From Gymnopus androsaceus JB14 (lineage: Eukaryota; Basidiomycota; Agaricomycetes; Agaricales; Omphalotaceae), in assembly GCA_009733575.1 (NCBI GenBank), contig ML769481.1:1-64000 (forward strand): DNA of 64,000 bases, given 5' to 3'. Positions 1 to 11,225 of the stretch are shown in pieces. The position numbers and the translations under genes were made by a program. Within the stretch, counting starts at the first letter, position 1; each line of letters begins with the position of its first letter. The notes beneath the pieces were generated by a model. It was not told the DNA's origin. It searched no databases and saw only the letters and a program-made list of their open reading frames with translations.

Positions 1-158
1 TTACTCTGCAACCTCTTGGGTAGAATAGGTCCTCGGTAGATTTTAACTATCAGCTTGGACTCACTATAGTTCTCTTATTGACCATGTTTTGTTACTAACA
101 GAACCTAGGATTATTGGTTCTGTGCAGTTCTAGCCTTAGCCAAAAAATTGGCATATCA
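1..158. repeat. End fragment of the unclassified 1.76-kb element family
   Basis: Positions 1-158 repeat positions 12831-12987 almost base for base, ending at the same terminal bases (gcatatca here, gcgtatca there). The other copy is a complete insertion at 11226-12987, so this is the right-hand end of a second copy whose left part lies outside the window. The match stops abruptly at 158, where sequence of the older background repeat begins. Confidence 0.8.
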
Positions 159-999
159 ATGACTTGCGCATTTTTGGACGCGTTATGGACCAGTGTTGTT
201 GTTTGCTTGCCAATCAACACTATGGTAAGATCAACATTGCTGGAGGCATAAGTTACCCGTAACTTTTAGAAGGGTTTTCATTGTTGCAGATTTAAGGTTC
301 AAAGTCAGAGATGATGAAGTTAATTAGAATGATACTGTGGCTGTAACACCTGTTAACCTGCACTGAGGACTTGATGTGATCAAGAAAGTCTTCCTATACT
401 CAGAGTGGACTGCCTGTCTTTATAGTTTTCTCTACTAACTGGTTAGCTGACAGGGCTAAGGGGTTGTCATCAAGTGATGTATGTGAGCTCCCATAGTTTG
501 ACTCAGATTATGAAATTCAGCATTCAACTCTTCTGTGGCTGTTGGAGCCTGGAATCATTAGATGTCAAATCCATTAGCTGGTCTCAAGGAGTGACAGCCC
601 CCCAATAAGCTCGCAGAGAGTCCACAGAGATGCTTTTGGACAATGGGATTTAGCTCATCATCCAATAGTCAATGTAGGCCTAATGCATTGGCCCCCATAA
701 ATCACTGTCTGTCCACATTACATTATCCCCTGTACCTTGTTGCATCAAAATGGCTGTACTGCGACCTGTCCCCATTCCTTAGCAACTCTCATTTCCGATA
801 CAAGTTGCTTACAATTGTACATAGGCAGACTCATACATTTACACTACATTCACATATAATGTACACCTTATGGCATAGTGGTATTATTGGTCAATCATTC
901 CAGTAGCGGGCTTGGTCATGCCTCACGGTGAGTGTTCAATCCTTACAGGTACTACAAACAATTGAGTATTTTCTTTTTCTTTTTCTTTCAAAGCAATGC
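159..999. repeat. Diverged background repeat, no gene
   Basis: No convincing coding region. Short stretches resemble other parts of the window: 165-190 resembles 16360-16380 and 28684-28710, 280-330 resembles 17050-17067 joined to 27907-27960, and 482-600 resembles 4445-4590. I read it as a degraded copy of the same long non-coding repeat seen further right. Open frames here are short and lack family motifs. Confidence 0.5.
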
Positions 1000-1125
1000 T
1001 GTGGCTAGCTCTCATTAGGGTTTGCCCAAAGGGTGAACCCTAACATTAGAGAGCTAGTCCGGCATTGCCAAATATGCTTGGTTAGTGGTTAGGGGTTGGG
1101 GTTAGGGTTCAGGGTTGCCACCTAT
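1000..1125. repeat. Inverted repeat with TTAGGG-like stretch
   Basis: Imperfect inverted arms containing ctagctctc and gagagctag flank attagggtt and aaccctaa. Just downstream, 1081-1118 holds irregular TTAGGG-like units (ttaggggttggggttagggtt). Fungal telomeres are usually TTAGGG, but this is a short degenerate run, so it may be only a decayed inverted-repeat element or an interstitial telomere-like patch. Confidence 0.4.
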
Positions 1126-1699
1126 TGAAATAAGCGCAAACAAGGCTTTAGAGTGCCCACTGATGACTTCCCGGCCCGGGGGACCCCCCGAGCGCAGCAA
1201 GGGAGGGGAGGGAAGTGGAGGCAGGCCCAAAATTTGCATGCCATACATATAAATTCATAATCATCATTATTTATAATGAGACATGGCGTAATCTAATGTG
1301 ACAAGGTAATCTAATGCAACAATCATCACAATGTGCCTATTTGAAAGTGGACTGGCTGGGTGAGTCATGGGGGATAATGTAATACGGACCGATGGTAAAT
1401 TATGGGGGCCAATTCATTAGGCTTACATGGTCTCCTGCATCATCCCACACTGCATTTTGACTCACTTACAGCTTCCAGTGAGCAAAGACTTATGATAAAT
1501 CAGAGCCATCTTTGCGGCGTATTAGGCATTAGTTTATTCATGTAGCTTCTGAAGCAGCGAAGCATGACAGCGAGCTTTCTCATTAATTTTCGACCTCTTT
1601 CCATCTGGATTCTGTACTTGTAATTCGTCAGTCTTCCTTGAACTTAGTTATTAGAGCCTGAGTGAATCAGTTAGAATCCTTCTTCAAGTGTTATTGGTC
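1126..1699. other. No gene seen
   Basis: Contains a G/C-rich patch at 1167-1225 (cggcccgggggacccccc) and otherwise AT-rich sequence. The part near 1600-1700 resembles 16640-16720 and 29790-29870, so it belongs to the background repeat. No open frame with recognisable motifs. Confidence 0.4.
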
Positions 1700-4085
1700 T
1701 ACAAGAAGTGGAAAAAATTTGATAATTTTAATATAATTTAATGTAACCAAAAATCAAAATGAAAAGAAAGTTGATTTGAAAGGGCTTGTTTAATAAGACA
1801 TATGACTGAACTGAATAGTAGAGTATCTTTTATCTTACATGGGAGATTCATAAATTACAATCAAGCCATCCAAGTGGCTTATAAACGTCAAATTGATGTT
1901 GGAGAACTTTGAGCCTCATGCCTTCAAACAGCCATGATATCAGCGGGCTTTGTTTCGACATGCACTTCAATAACATCCCTAAAGTTCGTGGTATTTGGGG
2001 ACTGATGAACAGTTAATGCAAGAAATGCATGAAAACAGAGGCCCGCTTACTGAATCAGGTTGACTACCATTTCCTGGACGAGCTCTCATTGTTTCCAGGC
2101 TCACCAAGTTAGTGGTGTTATTGTTGTCCAACTTCTTTTGGAGATAATCTCGATAGTTCAACCTGGTTCCGAAGTTAGACGAGTAATTTTAGTTAGTAAT
2201 GACAGGGTCTGTACTGACGTGGCAAGGAAGCAGTTCATGTAGGATCTTGGAAGAACAAATGCAATTCCACCGTAGAATTGGGCAGACGGAAAGGCCAGAA
2301 ACTAGATTAGAGAATTTTTTCAAATTATCTGCCACGGACTCTGGAAAGGCTCACGGTGACTAAAAGGGCAAGAGACAAGAGTCTGTGCAAGACGTGAATA
2401 TAAAACGGTATAAGTACTGCTCTCTTACTTACGTTGTGATCAGATTTGTGTTTACAGTCGCGATAATGATTAAATTGATAACATGGTTGGACCTTCACAG
2501 AAAAGTTGATGAACAAATTCGAAGATGGACCAACTACTGGTACTAGCTTTTTGATCCCCGAACGAGCGCGGTACAAGCTTGACGCTATGCATTGATTTTG
2601 CATCACTCGGGATTTGATCGGGGATTGTTGAAAGCACTCACTGAGGGCTATAGTGAGAATTGTATCGAAAGCCATCCCACTTGCAGTTGACAATGACCAT
2701 ACCAGCTTGAATAAACGACGTGAGTCACATATGTACGGAGCTAAGAAGATTCTCACTGCAAATTTTGAACCTGGGTTTAACTTCGCAAATTCGACATGAT
2801 TATATCCCTGAACCGCGATTGCTGTATTGATTACTACTGAGAGAAATTATAGTAAATTAAGAATGCGACCTACCACATCCTGACCCTAGTAGGACTAGAG
2901 TTTAAGTACGTATATCTCATAGAGCAAAGACTTAGCTACTTGCCACAGTGGAGAATAGACAACGCAAGCTAAGTATCCCGATCAGAGTTCAACAAATGAT
3001 CATCAAAATATGCAAGCGCAATGTACAGTCTGCAAAAATTGATTATACCCCCAATTCACCATCAGTAGGTCACGTAGGGTGCAATCAATTTTTGCAGCCA
3101 CTGTAAGTACACTTACAACAAGAGAAACCAATGCAATTCGAATAGGTTTGATATATGCTGTAGCGCTGATGACCCATAGGCGAAAACAAAAGAACCTGAA
3201 TGTTTCGATCAGTAATTTCAGTAGTATACTTAGTTGGGAAATGCGCATCGTGACTAACAGTTGGACAAGAAAAACAGTTGGAGCCTTAAGAAATAAAAAG
3301 ACGATTGGATCAGATAATTGGCTCCAATACTGATTCACATACAGAGATAAGAGCCGAGTCCTAGATCATAGTTCATGTAAGTTGTGAATCGAATTGCTGC
3401 ATAGCACACTCACCATAATAACGAGCCTTAGGACAAGACATTCAGTTGTAGTAAACTACTGTGGTTCAAGAGAATGCAGCACTTACTTTAAACCACTGTT
3501 TGGACCTAGAGCACTAAGCGCAAGGGGATCGGCGAAATCGGTGATTAAAAATTTATACAGTCCGGCCGTATAAACACATTGTTGTGCTGTGTCCAATGCC
3601 TAGAGTCGCAAATAAGTCCCAGACTTTGTCAAAACAGTAATATACAATGCACACTGGGAGCACTTCAGCGAAGCAATAAATCACTGAAGGATTAACGCTC
3701 ACAATAAGCCCAGGACAAAGCATGTCATTGCCCAAGTATCAAATTGTGAACGACGGGAAGTGAGGTACAAGAAGGTCTGTACACAGCTAACGCCATATAG
3801 CCTAGTATGAGAGATGTCAACCAACCGAAGAAAGAAGAAAGCAGAAATAGTCTGACATTGTCGAGAAACTAGAGCCTATAAAGAATGCACCAAGACTGTT
3901 ATTGAATGAAGGGAGGACCAATCCAGTGGGGATTGTGGTTGAAGCCATTTTGGCAGATCCAATATCGACAACTGGTTATTTTCCACAATACTTATATTAA
4001 ATCGGCGAGTTGACAAGTTTCCGAGATACTTATTTCAAGAACACAGCTGTGCTAGAAAAAAGACAAGATATTCAAAGTCCATCAT
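1700..4085. repeat. Background repeat, copy A
   Basis: This stretch is collinear with 6216-8101 plus 15306-16360. Shared landmarks include the line ending in catgggagat, the block around caaggaagcagttcatgtag, and the block around caaaatatg. Copy B is broken by several insertions that copy A lacks, which makes A a useful empty-site reference. It holds no long open frame and no recognisable protein, so it is either a very old transposable element or a large non-autonomous one. Confidence 0.7.
3026..3103. mobile_element. 78-bp MITE with TA target duplication
   Basis: The ends are imperfect inverted repeats sharing ctgcaaaaattgat / atcaatttttgcag, starting CAGT and ending ACTG, and flanked on both sides by TA (3024-3025 and 3104-3105). 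The paralogous place near 15398-15405 in copy B has a single TA and no insert. TA duplication and CAGT-type ends fit a Tc1/mariner-derived MITE. Confidence 0.7.
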
Positions 4086-4089
4086 GCTT

Positions 4090-4155
4090 CATCAGCAAAA
4101 CCTGGGTGTTCGCCATAGCAAGGTCCCCTTCTGTGCAGTTCTGTACAGCAATTGA
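4090..4155 (+). mobile_element. Half-copy of the CATCAGC MITE family
   Basis: Begins catcagcaaaacctggg and continues through the internal block catagcaaggtcccc found in the complete palindromic copy at 28279-28406. It then runs into unrelated sequence near gtacag, so the right arm is missing. The break falls close to the hairpin centre, as expected for deletion of a long palindrome. Confidence 0.65.
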
Positions 4156-4861
4156 TCGGGAATTGATATAGATCAGTTGCTGTGTCAGTTGACATGCCTC
4201 AATCCCCGATGACATTCTTCCAGACTCTGCGGAAGCCTAAACATCTGCAACACTAGCTCCCCAACCTGCAGTGTGAAGGTCTTGTTCCCTAGCTCAACCC
4301 TCTGTCCAATCAACGGGAACGTCGTCTCGAAAAGACGTGTATTGCAACGCCCGACGATATCCTTAAATGAGACAAAGGCCCGCGCGAGCGATTTGGTACC
4401 ATCATATGTTCGCCAAAAAGAGTCACTTAGGCGCTCCGTTCGTTATGTGCTCCAACTTGGAGCACATACATATAGTTCAACTCGGATCCAGTCAACATTC
4501 AACATTTCTGTGGCTGTAATCATCAGATGTTTCACGTAGCAATTCGAATATCAGATCCATTAGCTAATAGCTGGTCTCAAGGAGTGATAGAGGCATTCTT
4601 ATTCATCGAGGCTCCTGTCAGCTAACCAGATGGTATGGAAATAGCAAGATGGGCCGTCTATGTCCTCAGGATGCACGTTGCCCCGGATCTACGGGGGTGC
4701 TACAGCATTTATTCAGAATATCTCCCTTGAACCTTGAATCTGTGACAATAAAAACCTTTATGGGATTAAATGTACCCGGAAGACATACACTTGATGTGCA
4801 TCATGATTCCCTTGAAATACAGATATTGTGAGTGCCTTATCTCCCTTGTAAGGAAATATCG
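4156..4861. other. No gene; diverged repeat
   Basis: 4445-4590 is a diverged direct copy of 482-600, sharing ttctgtggctgt and the run tggtctcaaggagtga. 4609-4630 is an inverted match to 435-455 around gtcagctaacca. The remaining sequence holds only short open frames without motifs. Confidence 0.4.
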
Positions 4862-5005
4862 ATCAGCAAAACCTGGATTTTTGCTGGAGTAAACCAATTT
4901 ATTTGCAGTGTCTTTGGAGCAAGGCGGCCAAAAAACATCAGCAAAACCTGGGTGATCCCATAGCAAGGTCCCCCTCTTGCACAGTTCTTTACAGAGCTGT
5001 ACAAG
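4862..5005 (+). mobile_element. Two partial CATCAGC MITE ends in tandem
   Basis: At 4862 atcagcaaaacctgga continues into tttttgctggag, matching in inverse the right end of the element at 33070-33237. At 4936 a second left end, catcagcaaaacctggg, continues into the block catagcaaggtccccctc seen at 28279-28406. Both lack a matching right end, so they are truncated copies of two subfamilies lying next to each other. Confidence 0.6.
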
Positions 5006-6215
5006 ATGACATATTTCGAGGGGACATTGACGCAGAATGGAGGAGGCTGTAGTGTGAGTTGAGATTATCCTCTATTTTCTCACTAATTAGGTGCATGTTT
5101 CTAGTCTTGGCGTAGTCGTCAACTGCGTGTCATTGGGTCTAATCTCGTCGCGTTCAACGATGTAACAAACGAGTGATGACTACAATTAACCCCCCGAAAC
5201 GCCATCGCTGTAGAGGACAACCAGGATTCATGTAAACGCGAGCCCTGCATCTGGAGCTATTCGTTATCATGATGAGTATGGCGGTCTCGTTGGCGTTGAG
5301 AGATTGTTTAGGCTGGTGTTTCCACGGAGAAAATATTGTTCTTTGCAGACATGGACGAGGAGAAGATGAACTGGTGAGGTTCAGGATTTGCTCTCTGTTG
5401 CTTGGATTCTCATTGCGATGACTTTGTTGTAGGCCGGCAGTCCTTCGTGCGTTAGTAGGGCATATTCCTCCGCATCCGCTATTGGCGGAGTTGCTCTGGC
5501 AGAGACAGGAGGATCTGAACAAGACGCGTAAAGCGCAACCTCAAGGCGCTGCTTCCGGTCCCAGTCATTCAGCTTGATTTCCCCGATTCACCGGTATCCT
5601 TTTTCTTTTATGTATGTTAATTCCTACTCATCTTTTGTCTCACTTTTTCAGTCTTCCTCTTTCTCTCATCGCTTTCGTCTCGCCTCCCCGAACTCGTCTT
5701 CCCGAACTTGTTAGTCGCTGTTATCATATGCAGCAATTATTTTCATCATAACTTTCAACGTTTGCTACTCTACTCACATGCATCCTCAATGTTCCATTCG
5801 CATCCGTTCCATGGTTTATGGTTCCTTGTATTACTTATGCTACTCACCATGGCTGCATTACGCCTGTGGGCATTACTGTTGCCCTACTTACATGCAGGTC
5901 ATTATACAGATATATGTCCGAACCTTTTCTTGTTGATACTTTGCGGCTGCTTGATTCGCCCTGTTTCATCTCTCTCTCTCTTGCTATTTCTTGCAATGTA
6001 CGATTAGCATATAGACCAAGTTGCACTACGAGTATACTTAAGTCAATTGTTAGGTGCGCGTTTACGCCGTGTCGACTCGAGCCTGAATGTGTCAAAAAGG
6101 CAAGTCAAAGCGGTAGATTGCATACTGCGGCCGGCTTTGCCTTTATCGGCTCAGTGTCAGTTCGGCCTACTCCATCGCATCTGATCAAAGGAGAGTGCTG
6201 TACTATCAGTTGTTA
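5006..6215. other. No gene recognised
   Basis: A minus-strand open frame at 5154-5522 and overlapping plus-strand frames at 5708-6216 have low-complexity or unfamiliar translations. The stretch 5580-5700 is pyrimidine-rich, like the 5' region of a fungal gene, but no coding continuation follows. It separates background-repeat copies A and B. Confidence 0.35.
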
Positions 6216-6923
6216 GATTTGGGAAAAATTTGATGTAACAAAAAATCAAAGAAAAATATTTCTGAAGGGGGCTTTTCAATAATACATGACTGAACTAAAA
6301 AAAAGTACAATATCTTTCATCTTACATGGGAGATTTATAAATTGCAACCAAGCCATTCGAGTGCCTCATAAATATTTTCCAAAATCAATTTGATATTGGA
6401 AAACTTTGGGCCTCATGCCTTCAAACAGTCACAATATCAACAGTCTTTGTTTCGATATGCACTTCAATACCATCCCTAAAGTTCATGGTATTCTGGGTCT
6501 GATGAGTAATTAATGAAAGAATCACACGAAAACAAAACCTACTTACCGAATGACTGCTACCTAAACGAGCATTCATTGTTACCAGGTTAATGGCAGTGTT
6601 ATTGTCCAGCTGCTTTTGGAGATAATCCCGAATATTTAATCTGGTTTAAGGATTAGATGGGTAATTTTAGTTAGTAATGACAGGATCTGTACTGACGTAG
6701 CAAGGAAGCAGTTCATGTAGGACTTGGGGAGAACAAGTGTGATTCCAGCCCAGTATTGTGCAGTCAGTGGAAAGGCCAGAAACTAGGATTAGATCTCGTC
6801 AATTAGTTCAGATTTTCTGCACTGGCTCGCAAGCTCATGGTAATCAACTGGGCAAGAGACAAGAGACTGTACAAGATGTGAGTCTTGAAAGTACAAAGCG
6901 ATATAAGCATTGCTCTCTTACTT

Positions 6924-7168
6924 CATCAGCAAAACCTGTATTGCATTTTAATTCCCACAGCAATACTTAAAATTCCCAGCGCTTGCCAGTGCTGTCAGAA
7001 ATATAAAATCATATGTTATTTCCAAATAAGGTAATTTTGCGGCCTCTGGGAGCTTCTGGGAGCCCCCTCCTGCATTGGCCAGACTATCTGAGTGCTGGGA
7101 CACTGGAGCGCTGGGAATTCTGGACAGTTCGCTCAAGCACTGCCCACATCATACAGGTTTTGCTGATG
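6924..7168. mobile_element. 245-bp CATCAGC MITE, complete
   Basis: Starts CATCAGCAAAACCTGTA and ends TACAGGTTTTGCTGATG, perfect inverted ends, flanked by CTT at 6921-6923 and 7169-7171. Copy A near 2425-2440 reads straight through this point as cttacttacgttg with no insert. The interior is unlike the other family members. Non-autonomous; no transposase is seen in the window. Confidence 0.85.
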
Positions 7169-7375
7169 CTTACGTTGTGATCAAATTTGTGTTTACAGTT
7201 GCGATAATGATGAAATAAATAATATGGTTGGTCCTTCACACAAAGAAGTTGCTTCACAAATTAGAAGATGGAACTACTTGGACTAACTTTTTAACCCTGA
7301 ACGAGTGCGGTACAGGCTTGATGCTATGCATTCTGAATCATTTGGGATTCAATCAGGAACTGTTGAAACCACTCA

Positions 7376-7806
7376 CACTGCGGCGAGGCCATGAAATATC
7401 GCGTGAAATACTCTAAGACAAACGTAATGATAAACAATTAGAAAATCGATATGAATTTCTCATGAAAAAATGATGATTTCTTGTGTGACAACTACTACAA
7501 AATTAACAAAGAAATTCTTTGACAATGGTACACGGAAATCTTTATGTTTTGCACCTGAAAAATAAAACGGCTGCTCAGCGCCCAGTGAGACCCGCAGAGC
7601 CGGTGAGCAGCCGTTTTATTTTTCAGGCGCAAAACATAAAGATTTTCACGTGCCATTGTCAAAAAAATTCTTTGTTAATTTCGTAGTAGTTTGTCACACG
7701 AGAAATCATCATTTTTTCATGAGAAATTCATATTGGTTTTTCAATCATTTATCATTACATTTATCTTAGAGTATTTCGTGCGATATTTTATGGCCTGGCT
7801 GCAGTG
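7376..7806. mobile_element. 431-bp foldback MITE with CACTG ends
   Basis: Nearly the whole element is one inverted repeat around a short centre at about 7580-7600. It begins CACTGCGGC and ends GCTGCAGTG, with TCA on both flanks (7373-7375 and 7807-7809). Copy A at 2635-2645 has the unoccupied site with a single TCA. CACTG termini and a 3-bp duplication are those of the CACTA/EnSpm superfamily, so this is probably a CACTA-derived MITE. Confidence 0.8.
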
Positions 7807-8101
7807 TCACTGAGAGCTATAGTGAGAATTGTATCAAAAGCTATCCCACTTGCAGTTGATATTTTCCATACCAGCTTAAATGCGAGATATAAATAACAAA
7901 GTTTATGAAGTTAAGGAGATTCTCGCATACCGCAAAGATTGAATCTGGGCCTTCCAAGCCTTCCCAAAACTGATATCCCAGAATTGCAATTGCTGTATTA
8001 CTTACTACTGAGAGGAATTATATGACAAATGACAAGTGGAACCTACCACTGTATGCACCTAGTATAACTAGAGTATAAGTATGTATATCCACCAATGAGA
8101 A

Positions 8102-8302
8102 TGTCATAGTTAACCAACCTCGGCCTTACCAATATACTTCTGTCTGACTTACATACCGGCCTGGGACGGAGCAACCCCTATCGCTCTCGTTGCTCCGTAC
8201 CAGGTATGAACACTTTCCCATACATTAATATTGTACTTATTGCTCTTGTTGCTCTGTACCAGATATACACGCATATCCTATAGAATTCATATAACCTTGA
8301 CA
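8102..8302 (+). repeat. Copia left LTR
   Basis: 201 bp, starting TGTCATAGTT and ending CCTTGACA. It matches the right LTR with about a dozen differences, all transitions and mostly at CpG positions. Confidence 0.93.
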
Positions 8303-8318
8303 GGTTATGGGCCCCGAG
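8303..8318 (+). promoter_or_regulatory. Probable primer-binding site, half-tRNA iMet type
   Basis: Directly after the left LTR comes ggttatgggccccgag. This is complementary to the anticodon stem-loop of initiator tRNA-Met (the loop with CAU), not to a tRNA 3' CCA end. Drosophila copia and relatives prime from a cleaved 5' half of initiator tRNA-Met, so the same priming is inferred here. Confidence 0.7.
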
Positions 8319-8438
8319 TTCTAATCACTGCACAACAGAAAAGCCCCTATATCTTCGAAATCCTTGCTATAGAACTGCAACTACAGCAAAACTCTTCCCT
8401 GAATCTTCAAATTATCAGCACAGTCAAAATTTCCTATT

Positions 8439-10140
8439 ATGGAACTTACCAAAGAGAAAGAGAAGTCGGACTGGAAACAACTCAGTCTACTCCCTATCAA
8501 GGAGGATGAAAATGGTACAAACAACTATAATTAGTTCAAGCAAAAGTTGGAACTCGAACTTGACACAGCCGGATACTGGAAATACATTGGTGGAACAGAA
8601 TACAATCCACCAAGGATCCCAGAATTGCGAGTAACACAATGTGCCGAAGGTCTCGACACATCGGGCATTCTGACAACATTCACCATCCCAGGTAACAAAT
8701 CCGAAGTCAAACTCGCACAGCAGAAGGCTAAGGTCTGGCTCAATGGCAACAAGAAGACCCAAGCAGTAATTGCCAGAGCAGTCCCCCCTTCAAAGCTGTA
8801 CCTTGTTCAGAATGCTGCTAATGCCCATGATGCTTGGTTAGCACTGAAGTGCAAATATGAACCAGCTAATACACTCACCGCTATCAATATCAACCAACAA
8901 ATCATTGGCAATGCCTGTCCCGCTGGAGGCAACCCTGTCTCCTGGCTCCAGTCTATGGTCCAACTCTACAACCGGCTCCGAGACACTGATCCAAACATGA
9001 TGCCTGATGACCAGTTCGCCAAACACCTCATCACCCTGATGAGTCCAGACATTGACTGGCACTATTGTCATGACAACCTCCGCAACAGGTTGAAGATATC
9101 GGAGGCTGCAGGGAAACCACTATCATCGAACTTTGTAATCCAAACCCTGAAGGATGAGGAGGTCCAATTGCAGCTCTATCCATCAGTTGCTGCAATCAAC
9201 ACAATTGTGGCTACCGGGAAATCACGCAAGATGGATGGTTGCGCTGTCGCTGGCATTTACACAGCCAGCCAGGAATTCGTAGGAACATCTACAACACCTG
9301 TGAACAGGGGTCAGTCAAAGCAATCTCAGCAAAACAACAGGAAAGTGAATCCTTACCCAAACCCAACTGGACACCATGTTATTTGCGAGAACACGTATTG
9401 CTCCTACCCAGTCAGTCACACCAGAGCCGAATGTTTTGTCTATGGTGGAGGGAAAGTTGGCCAATACCTGCCAGACTTCAAAGGGATGAAGGACATTCAC
9501 CTCTCGCCCGAGCAAAGGATAGCCGCCCATCGCAAATGGTCTATCAAAGTAGCATTGAAAGGGGGAGGTGGAAGAGATAATTGCACTAAGAGTCAACAAG
9601 GACCTAGCTGGTTTGCAGGTGTGGCGGAGTTTGAGCCACTGGAGGAAGAGTTGCAAGAAACGGTGGGGAGTTTGGAAGAAGAACTCGCATTCCTAATGGA
9701 AGTTGTGGGTGATGCGGACAAAAGTGATGACGATGAAATCCTAATTGGGGAGATGGTTAGAGTCAACGCCGCAGTTCTGAATTTGGATGTACCACAAGAC
9801 AATTCCATCAACCATGACACTGGCGCTACCAGGCATATCTTCAGAGAGAGAAGACTCTTTCATGATTATGCTCAACTCGAAAACCCTCTCCAAGTTCACA
9901 GTTTTGGTTCCACACTCTTGGCTGTTGCAGTTGGAAAGGGAACAATCATGTTGGAGGCAGATATGGGTAAAACGAAGAAAATGTTCTCCCTGTCAAACGT
10001 GTTGCACATTCCATCTGCATGTTGCAATCTTATCTCAGGCTCTTGAATTGACAAGAAAGGCGTCAGTACACATACCGGTGATGGCAAAATCACCTACTAT
10101 AGCTCCAAGGGCACTTTGTTCGCAAAAGGGAGCACTGTGA
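8439..10140 (+). pseudogene. Copia gag and protease region
   Basis: Structural protein and aspartic protease of the element. An in-frame ATG at 8439 precedes a TAG at 8532, in a context where a Trp codon would be expected. The open part 8547-10046 contains a gag core, a CCHC-like zinc knuckle with altered spacing (C-X4-C-X6-H-X4-C, around residues 280-297 of that frame), and the protease motif DTGATRHIF near residue 430. A further TGA at about 10044 interrupts the frame before the integrase zinc domain. Not functional as it stands. Confidence 0.88.
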
Positions 10141-10269
10141 GGGACCCCTACAGGATGGATGCGGTTCCTGTTGAAGCCCCAGACTTGTCAGGTGCTTCCT
10201 CAACAACACTGCAATCACCGCTGATTGTGGGAATGGTGCCAGACGTTACAACACTATTTGGTCCAGGTA

Positions 10270-11225
10270 CCAAATCCGAACTTGCTTGATGCGTGGGTTT
10301 TACCACCGTCTAGTGGGCCACATAGATGTTAAAGGGCTGAAATGTGTAACCACTGGACTGCCCATTGACGATGTCCAGGTCAAGAACTGCTGCATTTGCA
10401 CGCAAGCCAATATCAAGCGGCTAAAGTTCCCTAAACAGTCATATACATGAGCTGACCGTCCTCTCTTTTGCATTCACACCGATATCTGCGGGACTCTCCC
10501 CAACGGTTACGGTGGTTTCCGCTATTTTATCATCTTTGTCGATGACCACTCTTGCTTTATTACAATATATTTCCTAAAACACAAATCTGAAGCCATTCAA
10601 TGCTTCAACAAATTCCAACTCGCAGTCGAGAAATATCTCGGCTACCAGTCTCCATTCTGCGTGTCAACAACACCAATGAATTAATGCACGGCTTATTCAA
10701 AACCTACTACAAGCAGAATGGCATTTCTTCCGAACAGTCGGTGCCGGATGCCTCTCAGCAAAACAGTGTCACTGAGAGGACTATCCAAATCATTGAATGT
10801 ATGATGCATGCAATGCTGGTAGATGGGAACCTTCCACACTGGTTCTGGCCTCCAGCTACCCAGGCCTGTGTACACATCAAGAATTGCATCCCTCACTCTG
10901 CTCTCCCATCCAATAAAACCCTTTCAAATTGTTCCTCAATAAACACGCAGACCTCTCACACCTATGTCCATTCGGATGTCTAGTAACCTTGAGGAAGATG
11001 AACTCTGATTCTCTCAACAAAGTTGTAGAACACGGAGAGGAGGGTAGATTCATGGGCTACGCCCGTAACTCAAAGGGATACCTAATCTATTTCCCAACTT
11101 TGAAGACGATTCGTGTTCATTGTGATGTTGTATTCCACGGATTCCCTACTTCTTTACCATTGCCACCACCTTCTGAAGCTCTCTGGGATGATATCCCCTA
11201 CAAATTGGAAAAACAATTCGGTGGA
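10270..11225 (+). pseudogene. Copia integrase region
   Basis: Degenerate integrase. The HHCC zinc domain is visible around 10300-10440 (HRLVGH, then CCICTQAN). The core begins with HTDICG near 10478. The catalytic Glu region is in QNSVTER at 10760-10780. The frame changes at least twice and has internal stops near 10450 and 10680. It is cut off at 11225, where the 1.76-kb element is inserted. Confidence 0.85.

Larger units (their letters stand above)
6216..8101. repeat. Background repeat, copy B (left part)
   Basis: Collinear with copy A from about 1710 to 2940. It is interrupted by two MITEs absent from A (6924-7168 and 7376-7806) and ends at the copia insertion. The remainder of B resumes at 15306. 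No coding content is recognised. Confidence 0.7.

Noticed and set aside
5154..6216. Cys-rich and Leu-rich frames between repeat copies A and B.
   Set aside because: Overlapping frames on both strands with no family features; likely chance.
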